From Streptomyces asiaticus (GTDB lineage: Bacteria; Actinomycetota; Actinomycetes; Streptomycetales; Streptomycetaceae), in assembly GCF_018138715.1 (NCBI RefSeq), contig NZ_JAGSHX010000006.1:8618001-8682000 (forward strand): a DNA stretch of 64,000 nt, in the 5' to 3' direction. Each line of letters starts with the position of its first letter. Position 1 is the stretch's first letter. The translations under genes and the position numbers were made by a program. The notes beneath the pieces were generated by a model. That model saw only the letters and a program-made list of their open reading frames with translations, made no database searches and had not been told where the DNA came from. Positions 9,205 through 19,233 of this stretch are shown in pieces.

Positions 9205-10269
9205 GTGAACACCCCCGACCACGAGAGCACCACCATGAACACCCCCCTCGGACGGACTGACGACGCGACCCGCCGTACCCCGGCCGAACCCCCCGCCATC
9301 CGTGAACCCCGCCATGTGCCGCTCGCCCATGTGGTGCGCGGCGGGGCCATCGAGGGCGTCCACCACGGCTCGGTCGTCGTCCTGGCCGCCGACGGCCGAG
9401 TCGCCTTCCAGGCCGGCGACATCGACGTGGCCTTCTACCCGCGCTCCGCGCTCAAGCCCGTCCAGGCCGTCGCCCTGCTGCGGGCCGGGCTGCCGCTGGA
9501 CGGGGAGCTGCTGTCGCTCACCGCCGCCAGCCACTCGGGCCAGCCGCGCCATCTGGACGGCGCCCGCCGCATCCTCGACCGGGCCGGGCTCACCGAGGCC
9601 GACCTGCGCAACACCCCGGACCTGCCGTACGGCGCCGCCGAGCGCGACGCCTGGCTGCGCGACGGCGGCGAGCCCACCCGGCTCGCCCAGAACTGCTCCG
9701 GCAAGCACGCCGCGATGCTGCTCACCGCCCAGCTGCGCGGCTGGCCGCTGGCGGACTACCTGGACCCGGCCCATCCGCTCCAGCGGCTGATCGCCGAGAC
9801 CGTGGAGGACCTCACCGGGCAGGGCATCGCCCGGGTCTCGGTCGACGGCTGCGGCGCGCCGCTGTTCTCCGTCTCCCTGCGCGGGCTCGCGACGGCCGCC
9901 GCCCGGATCGCCTCCGGCGCCATGGACACCCCCGAGGGGCGGGTCGCGGCCGCCCTGCGCGCCCACCCGGACATGGCCTCCGGCACCGACCGGGACGTGG
10001 CCCGGCTGATGCGCGCCGTACCGGGCCTGATCGCCAAGGACGGCTTCGAGGGCGTGCAGATCGCGGCGCTGCCCGACGGCCGGGCCGTCGCCGTGAAGAT
10101 CGCCGACGGTGCGGACCGCGCCCGGATGCCGGTGACCGCCGCGGCCCTCGCCCACTGCGGGATCGACCCCGGTGTGCTCGCCGAGTTCGCCACCACGCCG
10201 GTGTACGGCGGCGGGGCCGCCGTCGGCGGTGTGCACCCCACCGACGTCCTGGCCCCGGCCACCGCCTGA
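9205..10269 (+). CDS. L-asparaginase, rhizobial (ReAII / COG4448) type
   Basis: About 354 residues of the family of Rhizobium etli asparaginase II (PF06089), which is unrelated to the bacterial AnsA/AnsB fold. The key residues known for that family can be placed: Ser and Lys in YPRSALKPVQ, Ser in TAASHSG, Cys and Lys of the metal site in NCSGKHAAM, the second Cys in VDGCGAP, and Lys in KDGFEG. It would hydrolyse asparagine to aspartate and ammonia in the cytoplasm. GTG 9205 follows GGAGGA; ATG 9235 in the same frame is an alternative that removes 10 disordered residues. It lies between the permease and aspartase genes of the operon. Confidence 0.88.
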   Translation: MNTPDHESTTMNTPLGRTDDATRRTPAEPPAIREPRHVPLAHVVRGGAIEGVHHGSVVVLAADGRVAFQAGDIDVAFYPRSALKPVQAVALLRAGLPLDGELLSLTAASHSGQPRHLDGARRILDRAGLTEADLRNTPDLPYGAAERDAWLRDGGEPTRLAQNCSGKHAAMLLTAQLRGWPLADYLDPAHPLQRLIAETVEDLTGQGIARVSVDGCGAPLFSVSLRGLATAAARIASGAMDTPEGRVAAALRAHPDMASGTDRDVARLMRAVPGLIAKDGFEGVQIAALPDGRAVAVKIADGADRARMPVTAAALAHCGIDPGVLAEFATTPVYGGGAAVGGVHPTDVLAPATA

Positions 10270-10316
10270 CCCCGCCCACCCTCCCCCTCACCAGGAACCG
10301 AGGAAGACCGCACACC

Positions 10317-11714
<1,398 letters not shown>

Positions 11715-11732
<18 letters not shown>

Positions 11733-13016
11733 CCGCGCGACTTCTGGGGCCGAGCTGTGGGGGAGGAGTTCGGTGGGGTGGTCCGGGCTTGCCACGGCGA
11801 TGTGGACGCTGTCGGCGATGCGGTAGGGGCGGTGCGCCAGTACCGCCCCGACGCGGCCGCGCAGCCGGGACATCGCGGCCCGTACGGTCACCGTCCGCGA
11901 CGGGTCCCCGAACAGGTCCTGGGCCAGCTGGGCCGCCGTGCGCCCCTCGGGGTGCGCGGCGAGCACCAGCAGCACCTCGGCCTGGCGGGCGCTGAGCTCA
12001 TGGGTCCAGGTGCCCGAGGGGCCCGAGAAGGTCAGGGTCCAGCGGTGCGGATGGCGTACGTCCAGCAGCAGATCGCCCCAGCCGGCCGGGCCGCCCCCCG
12101 CGGAGGTCTCGCCGTCCAGCACCCGCAGCAGATGGCCGCCGGGCAGCGGTTCCACCGCGCACGCGCCGAGCGCGGGCAGCCACACCGGCCCGTCGTACGG
12201 CGCCTTCGGCAGCGGCAGCCGGTGCTCGCGCGGGGTCACCCCGGTGACCCCGGCGATCCAGCCGTGCTGGTCGACCACGACGGCCTTGCCGTGGATCCGC
12301 GCCAGCAGCGGCGCGGCGACCGCGCGCAGGCCCTCCAGCTCCCGGCTGTGGGCGAGGCGCAGTTCGCCCTCGGCCCACCGGGCGGTCGCGGTGACCAGGG
12401 AGAGCACCGTCGGATGGGCGGTTCCGGCGGGGCCGCTGACGTCGATGACGCCCAGCAGCCGTCCGTCGCGCGGGTCGTGGACCGGGGCGGCGGCGCAGCT
12501 CCAGGGGTGGAAGGCGCTCACGAAGTGCTCCGCCGAATGCACCCGTACGGGGGACTTCACGGCGAGCGCGGTGCCGATTCCGCTGGTCCCGGCGACGTCC
12601 TCGGCCCAGTGCGAACCCTCCACGAGCGCGATGCCGTCGGCCTGCCGACGCACCCCCCGATGGCCGTCGATCCACAGGATCCGGCCCTCCGCATCGGCGA
12701 TGATCATGATGTGCGCGGCCGCCTCCGCCGCCTCCAGCAGCCCGTCCCGCAGGGTGGGCAGCACCTCGGCCAGCCGGGTCTGCCGCCTCCGCCGCTCCAG
12801 TTCGTCCAGGCCCAGCGGCCGTGGCGCGCGGCCGTGATCGGGGTCGAGCCCCAGGCGCAGCATCCGGTCCCAGGAGGCGCCGATCACCGGGCGGGCGGGC
12901 AGCGGAAGCCGTCCCCGGCTCAGCGCCGCCTCGCGGATCACCGCCATGAGACGGGCCGATTCGGTGGGGCTCAGCGCGGCCAGGGGACCGGCGTCGCGTG
13001 GGTGCTGGAAATGCAT
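11715..13016 (-). CDS. GAF-domain transcriptional regulator with C-terminal winged helix
   Basis: A 433-residue protein resembling the sensory half of AcoR-type regulators. An N-terminal segment with VIGASWDRMLRLGLDP precedes a GAF domain (about 90-215: IIADAEGRILWIDG and GTSGIGTALAVKSPVRVHSAEHF). The C-terminus (about 340-415) is a winged helix (LSARQAEVLLVLAAHPEGRTAAQLAQDLFG) instead of the AAA+ and Fis domains of true AcoR. Relatives often sit beside aldehyde or alcohol dehydrogenase genes, but no such partner is next to it here. Upstream lies only a decayed sensor gene, so its target may be distant. Confidence 0.8.
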
Positions 13017-13159
13017 GGATGGCAGCCTTCAGCCTCTGCTGAGCGGGGCTTCGTTGCTCCGCGATTGTAGTGAAGAGGCGCGGCGGGGGCTGCGGTTGTG
13101 AAGCGGTGGAGAGGCAACCGAGACGATGCGAGCAGCCCTTCAGGCCGTGGCCTCCTGAG

Positions 13160-14055
13160 CGCGGGCACGGCGGCCAGTTCGGCCCGGATGGTCTTGCCGG
13201 TGGCGGTCTGCCGGGTGCCCCAGCTCTCGGTGAGCTGGGCCAAGCCGCTCGGCGGCCTCCCGGCGGGCCCGGGCCACCACGGCGGGGTTGTCCGGCAGCT
13301 CCCAGGTGGCCGCCCGCTCCGCGCCCAGCCCCCGGGCGCGGGCCAGGAGCAGGGCGATGTGCCCCAGCGGCGGCCCACTGGGCAGGTCGAGAAGGGTGGC
13401 GGTGCGGGTGGCCGGGCATGGGCGTGGCCAACTCCAGCCGCTGCCCCTCGCCCGTCTCCAGCGCCCGCCGCATCCTCCGCTCGGCCGACTCGGATGCGGG
13501 TCCTGGCAGGATCTCCGGGATCCGCAGCCCCCGCATCTCCTCCTGCACCAGGCCCAGCACCCGCTCCAGGTCGTGGTTGACCCAGCGCAGCCGCAGCCCG
13601 GTGTCGTAGACCGCCATCGTGCAGGGCCCCTCGAGGAAGGAGCGCCGCATCAACTCCTCGTCCCGGGCCGTGTCCCCGGCGCGCGGTACGGCGGAGACGA
13701 TCAGCCACTCGGGGGCCCCGGCGGACGAGGTGCGGCGGTGCGCCAGCAGCCCCAGCTCCACGGTGGAGCCATCGCGGCGCAGCAGGGTGACCCGCCCGTT
13801 CAGCCGGGCGGGCGGGGCGGGGGAGCGCAGCGCGGCCGACACCTCGGCACGGGCGGGCGAGGAGTCGTGGAGCAGCTCGGCCGCGGGCCTGCCCACGATC
13901 TCGGCGGGGCGGTAGCCGAGCAGCCCGCGCGCCGCCTCGTTCCACTGGGTGACGATGCCGTGCTCGTCGACGGTGGTCTTGGCGGTGGCCCCCTCGCCGA
14001 GGAGATCGCCCGACCGGATGGACCACTCGTCCCGTGGGGTGTCCGGTCGCGTCAT
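13160..14055 (-). pseudogene. Decayed PAS-domain sensor phosphatase
   Basis: Starting at ATG 14055 the frame encodes two PAS domains (GIVTQWNEAARGLLGYRPAEIVG, then AVYDTGLRLRWVNHDLERVLGL). Near 13420 similarity jumps, after a large deletion, to the C-terminal end of a phosphatase and HATPase module in another frame. There remnants like GHIALLLARARGLG are followed by LTESWGTRQTATGKTIRAEL, a match to the conserved C-terminal WGTRYTEGGKLIWAEQ of the intact gene at 3955-6426. The GAF, most of the PP2C and most of the ATPase are missing. The GAF regulator begins about 140 bp beyond its remains. Confidence 0.7.
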
Positions 14056-14288
14056 GCCGTCATCTCACTCTTGCCCCGGTCTTCCGCCGTGGGCGAGGTG
14101 CCGGCTCCACCGTGGCGCCCTGGGCGGAGAGTGAACCAATGGTCGCGTCTTCACGTATGCCCACGGTCCGAGGGGTCGGCACACGGTGCGCGGCCCGCGC
14201 ATGAAGGTCGGGGGCCGACTGTCGCTCTCTGCTGGTACTGTCCCGGATCACAGCGAAACGAACAGAAGTTCTGCAAGGGGTGGGGTTT
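14056..14288. other. Intergenic region without a recognisable gene
   Basis: These 233 bp separate the divergent pseudogene and lipoprotein gene. I see no coding bias on either strand. A weak TACTGT-like -10 lies near 14237 and AAGGGG precedes the lipoprotein start, but no convincing operator. Confidence 0.5.
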
Positions 14289-15191
14289 ATGGCCATGGTC
14301 GTACATGGGGGACATGGCAAGGGTGCCCGTGCGGCCGGTGCCGTGCTCACCGCCGTGCTGCTCTGCGGCGGCGCGGTCGGCTGCGGATCGTCCGGTGCGG
14401 ACGGGAAGCCCGAGGGCAAGGCGGGGGAGAAGTCCTCGGAGCAGGTGCGGATGGCCCCGGCGGCGGCCGTGCGCGCCGCCGCCAAGAAGAGCGAGAAGCT
14501 CACCTCGTTCCGCTACCGGATGAGCGGCCGCACCCCCGAGGACGGACGGATCGAGGGCGAGGCGGCGATGAGCACCAAGCCGCTCGCCGTCAGCATGAAG
14601 ATGCGCGCGGTCGGTCAGGGCGCGGACGCGGCGGTGGAGATCCGGATGCTCGACGGGGCGATGTACCTCGACGGGGGCAAGGAGGCCGTCGCCGGGCTGG
14701 ACGGCAAGACCTGGCTCAAGCTGGACCTCGGGGCGCTGGGCGAGAAGGCGGCCGGCGCGCTGGCCGGCGGTACCCTCTCCCGCCAGGCCGACAAGAACCC
14801 GGCCGAGGAGTCGGCCTTCCTCTCCGGCGCCGACGATGTGAAGCGGGTCGGCGAGGAGACCATCGACGGGGTGCGCACCACGCACTACCGGGGCACCATC
14901 GGTCTCGGCCAGATGCGCGCGAGCCTGAAGGACGAGGACGCGGCGACCCGCGAGCGCCGCGAGAAGAACCTCAAGGCGTACGAGGGGATGGGGATCGACC
15001 GGCTGTCCATGGACATGTGGATCGACCAGGACGGCCACACCAAGCGGTTCCGCGTCCGTGGCGAGGGGGACAAGGGCCCGCTCGACATGACCATCACCTT
15101 CTCGGCCCTCAACGAGCCGGTCACGGTGAAGGCGCCGCCGGCGAACCAGACCACGGACCTCTCCGAGCTGGCGCGGGGGGCCGAGGGCTGA
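14289..15191 (+). CDS. Secreted lipoprotein (LppX/LprG-like)
   Basis: About 300 residues. The signal peptide ends in the lipobox AVGC (AVLLCGGAVGC), and the mature N-terminus is Gly/Ser/Lys-rich. The rest alternates short beta strands with charged turns (FRYRMSGRTPEDG, GKTWLKLDLG, LSMDMWIDQDGHTKRF), as in LppX/LprAFG and LolA-like lipid-binding folds. It would be anchored on the outer face of the membrane. The ligand is unknown. ATG 14289 lies about 8 bp after AAGGGG. Monocistronic; the convergent junction downstream carries a triple repeat. Confidence 0.75.
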   Translation: MAMVVHGGHGKGARAAGAVLTAVLLCGGAVGCGSSGADGKPEGKAGEKSSEQVRMAPAAAVRAAAKKSEKLTSFRYRMSGRTPEDGRIEGEAAMSTKPLAVSMKMRAVGQGADAAVEIRMLDGAMYLDGGKEAVAGLDGKTWLKLDLGALGEKAAGALAGGTLSRQADKNPAEESAFLSGADDVKRVGEETIDGVRTTHYRGTIGLGQMRASLKDEDAATRERREKNLKAYEGMGIDRLSMDMWIDQDGHTKRFRVRGEGDKGPLDMTITFSALNEPVTVKAPPANQTTDLSELARGAEG

Positions 15192-15204
15192 TCCGGCGGG
15201 GGCG

Positions 15205-15272
15205 GCTTCACCGGCAGGCGGTGCGGCGTTTCACCGGGGGCGGCGCGGCGCTTCACCGGTAGGCGGCGCGGC
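15205..15272. repeat. Three 22-23-bp tandem repeats between convergent genes
   Basis: Copies at 15205-15227, 15228-15249 and 15250-15272 share TTCACCGG, then G-rich bases and GGCGGYGCGGC. They fill the gap between the lipoprotein stop and the convergent DUF5133-like stop. Confidence 0.85.
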
Positions 15273-15276
15273 GGGC

Positions 15277-15525
15277 TCAGGTGCCCGGTGCGCCCGTCCC
15301 GGCCGTGAGGGCCGAGTCGTCCTCCACCCGTGCGCCGGGCAGCTGGTGCCGGGCGGCGATGAGGGCGGTGTCCACATCCCGCGTCCCAGTGGAGACGCAC
15401 AGGGTGTAGGCGAGATCGTCCATCCGCTGTCGTACCTCGGTGCCGCCCGATTCGGCGTGCAGCATCCGCAGCGTCTCGTACTGCTCGATGAGGTTCTGAA
15501 GTACGACCGGGTGGGCCATCAGCAC
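15277..15525 (-). CDS. Small DUF5133-like protein
   Basis: 82 residues: MLMAHPVVLQNLIEQYETLRMLH, then EVRQRMDDLAYTLCVSTGTRD and a short disordered tail. This matches the small DUF5133-type proteins found in many copies in Streptomyces; their function is unknown. It is predicted helical and cytoplasmic with no membrane segment. GTG 15525 lies 8 bp after AAAGGA; the internal ATG two codons later is too far from it. It is followed by the repeat array at the convergent junction. Confidence 0.75.
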   Translation of the reverse strand: MLMAHPVVLQNLIEQYETLRMLHAESGGTEVRQRMDDLAYTLCVSTGTRDVDTALIAARHQLPGARVEDDSALTAGTGAPGT

Positions 15526-15637
15526 GGCAGTGGTCCTTTCTCAGCCGACGGGTTGACGCCAGGCGTGTACCCCCACCGCCGGGGGCCATGTACGTGTTTC
15601 ATCCAACAGGGCCCGCGGGGGATTCGGACGCCGCGGG

Positions 15638-17164
15638 TCAGATGTCGTGCCGCTCCAGGGGCTGGTTGGCCGGGCCCTGGAGCACCCGGCCGTCGATGCC
15701 GAAGCGGGAGCCGTGGCAGGGGCACTCCCAGGCCCGCTCGGCGGCGTTGAACGCCACCAGACAGCCCAGATGGGTGCAGCGGGCCGAGACCGCGTGAGCT
15801 GTGCCGTCCTCGTCCCGGTAGACGGCGCGGCGCCGACCGTCCAGGCGGACCACGGCCCCGGTACCCGGGGCGATCCGGTCGACCGAACCGGCCCCCGGGG
15901 TGCTCAGCCGGTCGCCGACGAAATGCTTCCCGACGTGGAACTGATGGCCGAGCAGCGCCGGGGCCTCGCGCAGCGCGGTGCCCAGCCGCCGGGGGTCGTA
16001 CAGCCCGGCCCACTCCGGCCGCTCACCGCCGATGAGCGCGGTGAGCAGCCGGCCCGCCATGATGCCGCCGCTCAGACCCCAGCCCGCGAAGCCCGTCGCC
16101 ACATAGGTGTGGCGCGCGCCGGGGTGGAAGGGGCCGACCAGCGGCACGGTGTCGGTCGGGTCGTTGTCCTGGGCGGCCCAGCGGTGGGTGATCCCCACGC
16201 CGGGAAAGCGCTCCCGGGTCCAGTCCGTGAGCCGTTCGAAGCGCTCGGAGGTGTCCCCGGTGCCGGGGGTGAAGCTCTCTCCGGTCACGATCAGCAGCCG
16301 CTGCCCGTCGCCGTACGGCGCGGTGCGCACCGACCGGGTCCGCTGGTCCGGGGTGATGTACGCGCCCCGCGGATCCCGGTCGGCGGGCAGGGGCCCGGCC
16401 ACGACGAGTTCGCGGTGCGGCGAGAGCCGGGCGAACAGCAGCGCCCGGTCGAACACCGGGTAGTGGGTGGCGATCACCACGTCCCCGGCCGTCACCACCG
16501 CCCCGCCCTCCGTGGTGACCCGGCAGGGGGTGCCCTCCTCCAGGCCGGTGGCGCGGGTGTGCTCATGGATGAGCCCGCCGCGGGCGCGCAGGTCCCCGGC
16601 GAGCCCGAGGAGATAGGCGCGCGGATGGAACTGCGCCCCGTCCTCGACCCGGACCGCGCCCGCGACCGGGAAGGGCAGCCCGGTCTCGGTCACATACGAG
16701 GCGGGCAGCCCCGCCTCGCGCGCGGCCTCCGCCTCGGCGCGCATGGTGTCCGCGCGCGCCGGGTCCTCGGTGTAGGTGAAGGCCGGGACGCGCTCCAGAT
16801 CGCAGTCGACGCCGAGCTCGGCCGCGATCGCCGCCGCCCGCTCGACGGCCTCGGACTGCGACCGCGCGTACATCCGCGCGCCCTCCGGCCCACGGGTGCG
16901 CCGCAGCCGGTCGTAGATGAGCGAGTGCAGCGCCGTGAGCTTGGCGGTGGTGTGGCCGGTGACGCCCGCCGCGATCCGGTCCGCCTCCAGCACCACCACC
17001 CGGTGCCCCGCGCGGGTCAGCTCCCACGCGGTGCTCAGCCCCGCGATCCCGGCGCCGATCACGGCGACATCGACCTCCAGGTCCTCGGTCAGGGCCGGGT
17101 GAGGGGTGCCGGGCGGGGCGGTGTCCATCCAGTACGACTCGGGTGCGCCGGGAAGTTCGGTCAT
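15638..17164 (-). CDS. FAD-dependent oxidoreductase with C-terminal Rieske domain
   Basis: 508 residues. An N-terminal DAO-type flavin fold (VAVIGAGIAGLSTAWELTRAGHRVVVLEAD near residue 32) ends with TYVATGFAGWGLSGGIMAGRLL. A Rieske [2Fe-2S] domain follows at about 410-505, with both ligand loops intact (CTHLGC and CPCHGSRF). The architecture is that of YhfW-like proteins, proposed to oxidise small amines or act as redox relays; the substrate is not known. The motif GVTGHTTAKLTALHSLIYDRL is typical of the group. The gene stands alone; the unknown gene at 17250-17780 follows a short gap on the same strand. Confidence 0.88.
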   Translation of the reverse strand: MTELPGAPESYWMDTAPPGTPHPALTEDLEVDVAVIGAGIAGLSTAWELTRAGHRVVVLEADRIAAGVTGHTTAKLTALHSLIYDRLRRTRGPEGARMYARSQSEAVERAAAIAAELGVDCDLERVPAFTYTEDPARADTMRAEAEAAREAGLPASYVTETGLPFPVAGAVRVEDGAQFHPRAYLLGLAGDLRARGGLIHEHTRATGLEEGTPCRVTTEGGAVVTAGDVVIATHYPVFDRALLFARLSPHRELVVAGPLPADRDPRGAYITPDQRTRSVRTAPYGDGQRLLIVTGESFTPGTGDTSERFERLTDWTRERFPGVGITHRWAAQDNDPTDTVPLVGPFHPGARHTYVATGFAGWGLSGGIMAGRLLTALIGGERPEWAGLYDPRRLGTALREAPALLGHQFHVGKHFVGDRLSTPGAGSVDRIAPGTGAVVRLDGRRRAVYRDEDGTAHAVSARCTHLGCLVAFNAAERAWECPCHGSRFGIDGRVLQGPANQPLERHDI

Positions 17165-17249
17165 CGTTGCCGAGTGCCCACCGGCACCCGGCTGAAGCGG
17201 GTGGGCGGACGAACCATGAAGCGGGTGGGGCGGGCGAACCAGCCGCCGC

Positions 17250-17780
17250 CTACACCGGGCCCTCGGCCGAGATCAGCGCCGAGGCGGCCCGGGAGTGCAG
17301 CGAGTCCAGGGTGGTGAGCTGCTGCCCGGCCCGCTCCAGCAGCTCCGCGAGGCGGTCCGTCCGCAGTCGGGTGTCATGGACGGCCACCGCGAGCAGCGAG
17401 CGCCACAGCAGCGCCTTGCCCTCCACACCCATCCGCAGCGCCTCCAGCCCCACCAGCGTGTTCACCCCGGTGCGCCGCCGCGGCCGGCTGCCCGGCGTCA
17501 GCCGCGCCGTGCGCTCGGCCGCCCGCGACGCGCGGAGCTTGCCGCGGCGGACGGGGACGTCGAGCGAGGCCATGCACCACAGCAGCGACCTGCGGTCCTG
17601 GACCAGCTCCGCGGTGAGCCTCGCCAGCTCGCCGCTGTAGACCGAGCGCCGGTGTCTGCGATTCATCCTGCGGGCCAGCCCGACCGCTGCTGTGGCGGCC
17701 ACCAGATGGTCGTTGAGGTAGATCCCGAGCCACGGCGGCGCGTGGATGCCGCCGGAGCGGGTCGCGGCCGGTACAGCCAT
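17250..17780 (-). CDS. Unknown helical protein, paralogue of the gene at 48093
   Basis: 176 residues, no family recognised. It shares blocks with the protein at 48093-48632: LGIYLNDHL-AAT near the start, DVPVRR-K in the middle, GVEGKALLW and D-RL-ELL-RA-Q-TL-SLH near the end. The composition is helical, Arg/Leu-rich and cytoplasmic, with no signal peptide. It begins 36 bp downstream of the STAS-ANTAR-GAF gene and is probably cotranscribed with it, hinting at a role in signalling or stress. The conserved positions suggest a helical bundle of the ferritin/DUF892 kind, but that is a guess. Confidence 0.65.
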   Translation of the reverse strand: MAVPAATRSGGIHAPPWLGIYLNDHLVAATAAVGLARRMNRRHRRSVYSGELARLTAELVQDRRSLLWCMASLDVPVRRGKLRASRAAERTARLTPGSRPRRRTGVNTLVGLEALRMGVEGKALLWRSLLAVAVHDTRLRTDRLAELLERAGQQLTTLDSLHSRAASALISAEGPV

Positions 17781-17816
17781 GGTCGTCCTCCCGACGCCGG
17801 GCCCCGAGCAGCGCTG

Positions 17817-19142
17817 TCAGGACTGAGACGGGTACCCGCCGGGAGGATTCCCAAGAGACGGCCGCCGCGGAGCCGCTCGGCCGGCCGCGGCCAGGGCGCG
17901 CTGGTGCAGGTCTTCGAGCGCGTCCAGCACGACCGTGCGCTCGTGCCACTCGAGCCACGTCCCCGCCCGGGTGGCCAGATCGAGCAGGATCGCGGTCTCC
18001 GCGTCGGTCAAGCTGTGCCTGACCTTGGGCACGTGGACCGAGAACACCCCGACGACCTGGCGGGAGGCGCCGGTCATGGGGATGCTGTGCGCGGTGCGGG
18101 AGCCGGTCGCCAGGATGACCTCGCGGGCGGTGTCCGAGAAGACGCGGTCGGTGGTGATGTCCGACACCACCGGCCGGGCGCGGGCCGCCGCCGTCGCACA
18201 CGCCGTCTCGCCCTCGCCGACATGGGAGAAGAAGTCGATGAACTCCCGGTCGAGGCCGTGGTGCTGCTCCATCCGCAGCCCGGCCGGGTCCGCCAGCTGG
18301 AGATCCCCCATGTCGGAGCCCACCACCTCCAAGGCCCGGTGCAGCACCCGCTTCGCCACCGTGGAGCGATGGACCTCACCGGGCCGCGCGTCCGGCAGGA
18401 ACGGCAGCGCCGGAGCCTCCTCGGGGGTGCGCTCCGGAAACCACAGCGGGCTGCCGGGGGCGGGCCGTTCCACCCGCAGCAGCGCGGCCGCCAGGGTCCG
18501 CAGTTTCACGTTGTGCGTCTGTGAGCTGCGCTTGAGCAGGGTGAACGCCGTGTGCTCCCCGGGCAGCCGATAGCGCTCCCGCAGAACGCCCTGGGCCTGC
18601 GCGATCAGCGGGTGCGAGCGCAGTTTGGCGCGCAGATCGACGGTCTCCCGGCGCAGCCGTATCACCTCCGGCACCGCCGTCCGGCCGCCGCCCGGCGCGG
18701 AGGTGTCCCGCGGGGAGGTGTCCGCCGCCGCTCCGCCGCGGGCGGCGACGGCCGCCTCGACGGTGGCGTACATCCGGATCGTGCCGTCCACCAGCACCGT
18801 GCGCAGCAGCCGCGCCACGTCGTCGGTGGCCCCGGCGAGGAGCAGCGGGGCACCGGCCTCGGCCAGGGCCCGCGCACAGCGCAGCAGCCCCCGCACACCC
18901 TCCGCCGTGATCTCCCGGACCCGTGAGAGGTCCACGAGCACGGCGGTGCCGAGTCTCTCCCGGCCGACCTGCCGCGCGCCCATGAACACGGGGTGGTCCG
19001 GCCGGTCGAGATCCCCTTCGGGGCGCAGCAGCCATACCGCGCCCCCCGATGCGGCACCCGGCACCAGGCGCGGCCGCTCGCCCGGCGCGACCGTGCCGGC
19101 GCCCCGGTCCTCGTTCCCGCCCGTCGCCTCGATCTCGCGCAT
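17817..19142 (-). CDS. STAS-ANTAR-GAF signalling protein
   Basis: 441 residues. A STAS-like domain (about 30-130: VWLLRPEGDLDRPDH and TAVLVDLSRVREITAEGVRGLL) is followed by an ANTAR RNA-binding module (about 160-220: LIAQAQGVLRERYRLPGEHTAFTLLKRSS) and a GAF domain (about 240-400). ANTAR domains bind dual-hexaloop RNA hairpins and prevent termination; STAS domains are switched by serine phosphorylation. Together they suggest a link between the many Streptomyces PP2C/RsbW-like regulators and transcription antitermination. The gene is followed by the unknown protein at 17250 in the same operon. Confidence 0.82.
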   Translation of the reverse strand: MREIEATGGNEDRGAGTVAPGERPRLVPGAASGGAVWLLRPEGDLDRPDHPVFMGARQVGRERLGTAVLVDLSRVREITAEGVRGLLRCARALAEAGAPLLLAGATDDVARLLRTVLVDGTIRMYATVEAAVAARGGAAADTSPRDTSAPGGGRTAVPEVIRLRRETVDLRAKLRSHPLIAQAQGVLRERYRLPGEHTAFTLLKRSSQTHNVKLRTLAAALLRVERPAPGSPLWFPERTPEEAPALPFLPDARPGEVHRSTVAKRVLHRALEVVGSDMGDLQLADPAGLRMEQHHGLDREFIDFFSHVGEGETACATAAARARPVVSDITTDRVFSDTAREVILATGSRTAHSIPMTGASRQVVGVFSVHVPKVRHSLTDAETAILLDLATRAGTWLEWHERTVVLDALEDLHQRALAAAGRAAPRRPSLGNPPGGYPSQS

Positions 19143-19177
19143 TTCCGCCTCGTTCCGCTATCCGTCCGCAGGTGGTT

Positions 19178-19202
19178 CGGGTCCGGGGGTACCCCGGACC
19201 CG
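19178..19202. terminator. Strong hairpin terminator
   Basis: An 11-bp perfect stem (CGGGTCCGGGG / CCCCGGACCCG) with a 3-base loop lies 31 bp after the stop of the serine hydrolase and upstream of the STAS-ANTAR-GAF gene. There is no T-tract, which is usual for Streptomyces. An operator for the downstream gene is the alternative. Confidence 0.6.
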
Positions 19203-19233
19203 TACCAAACCTTGGTCAGACCGGCGGAACGAG

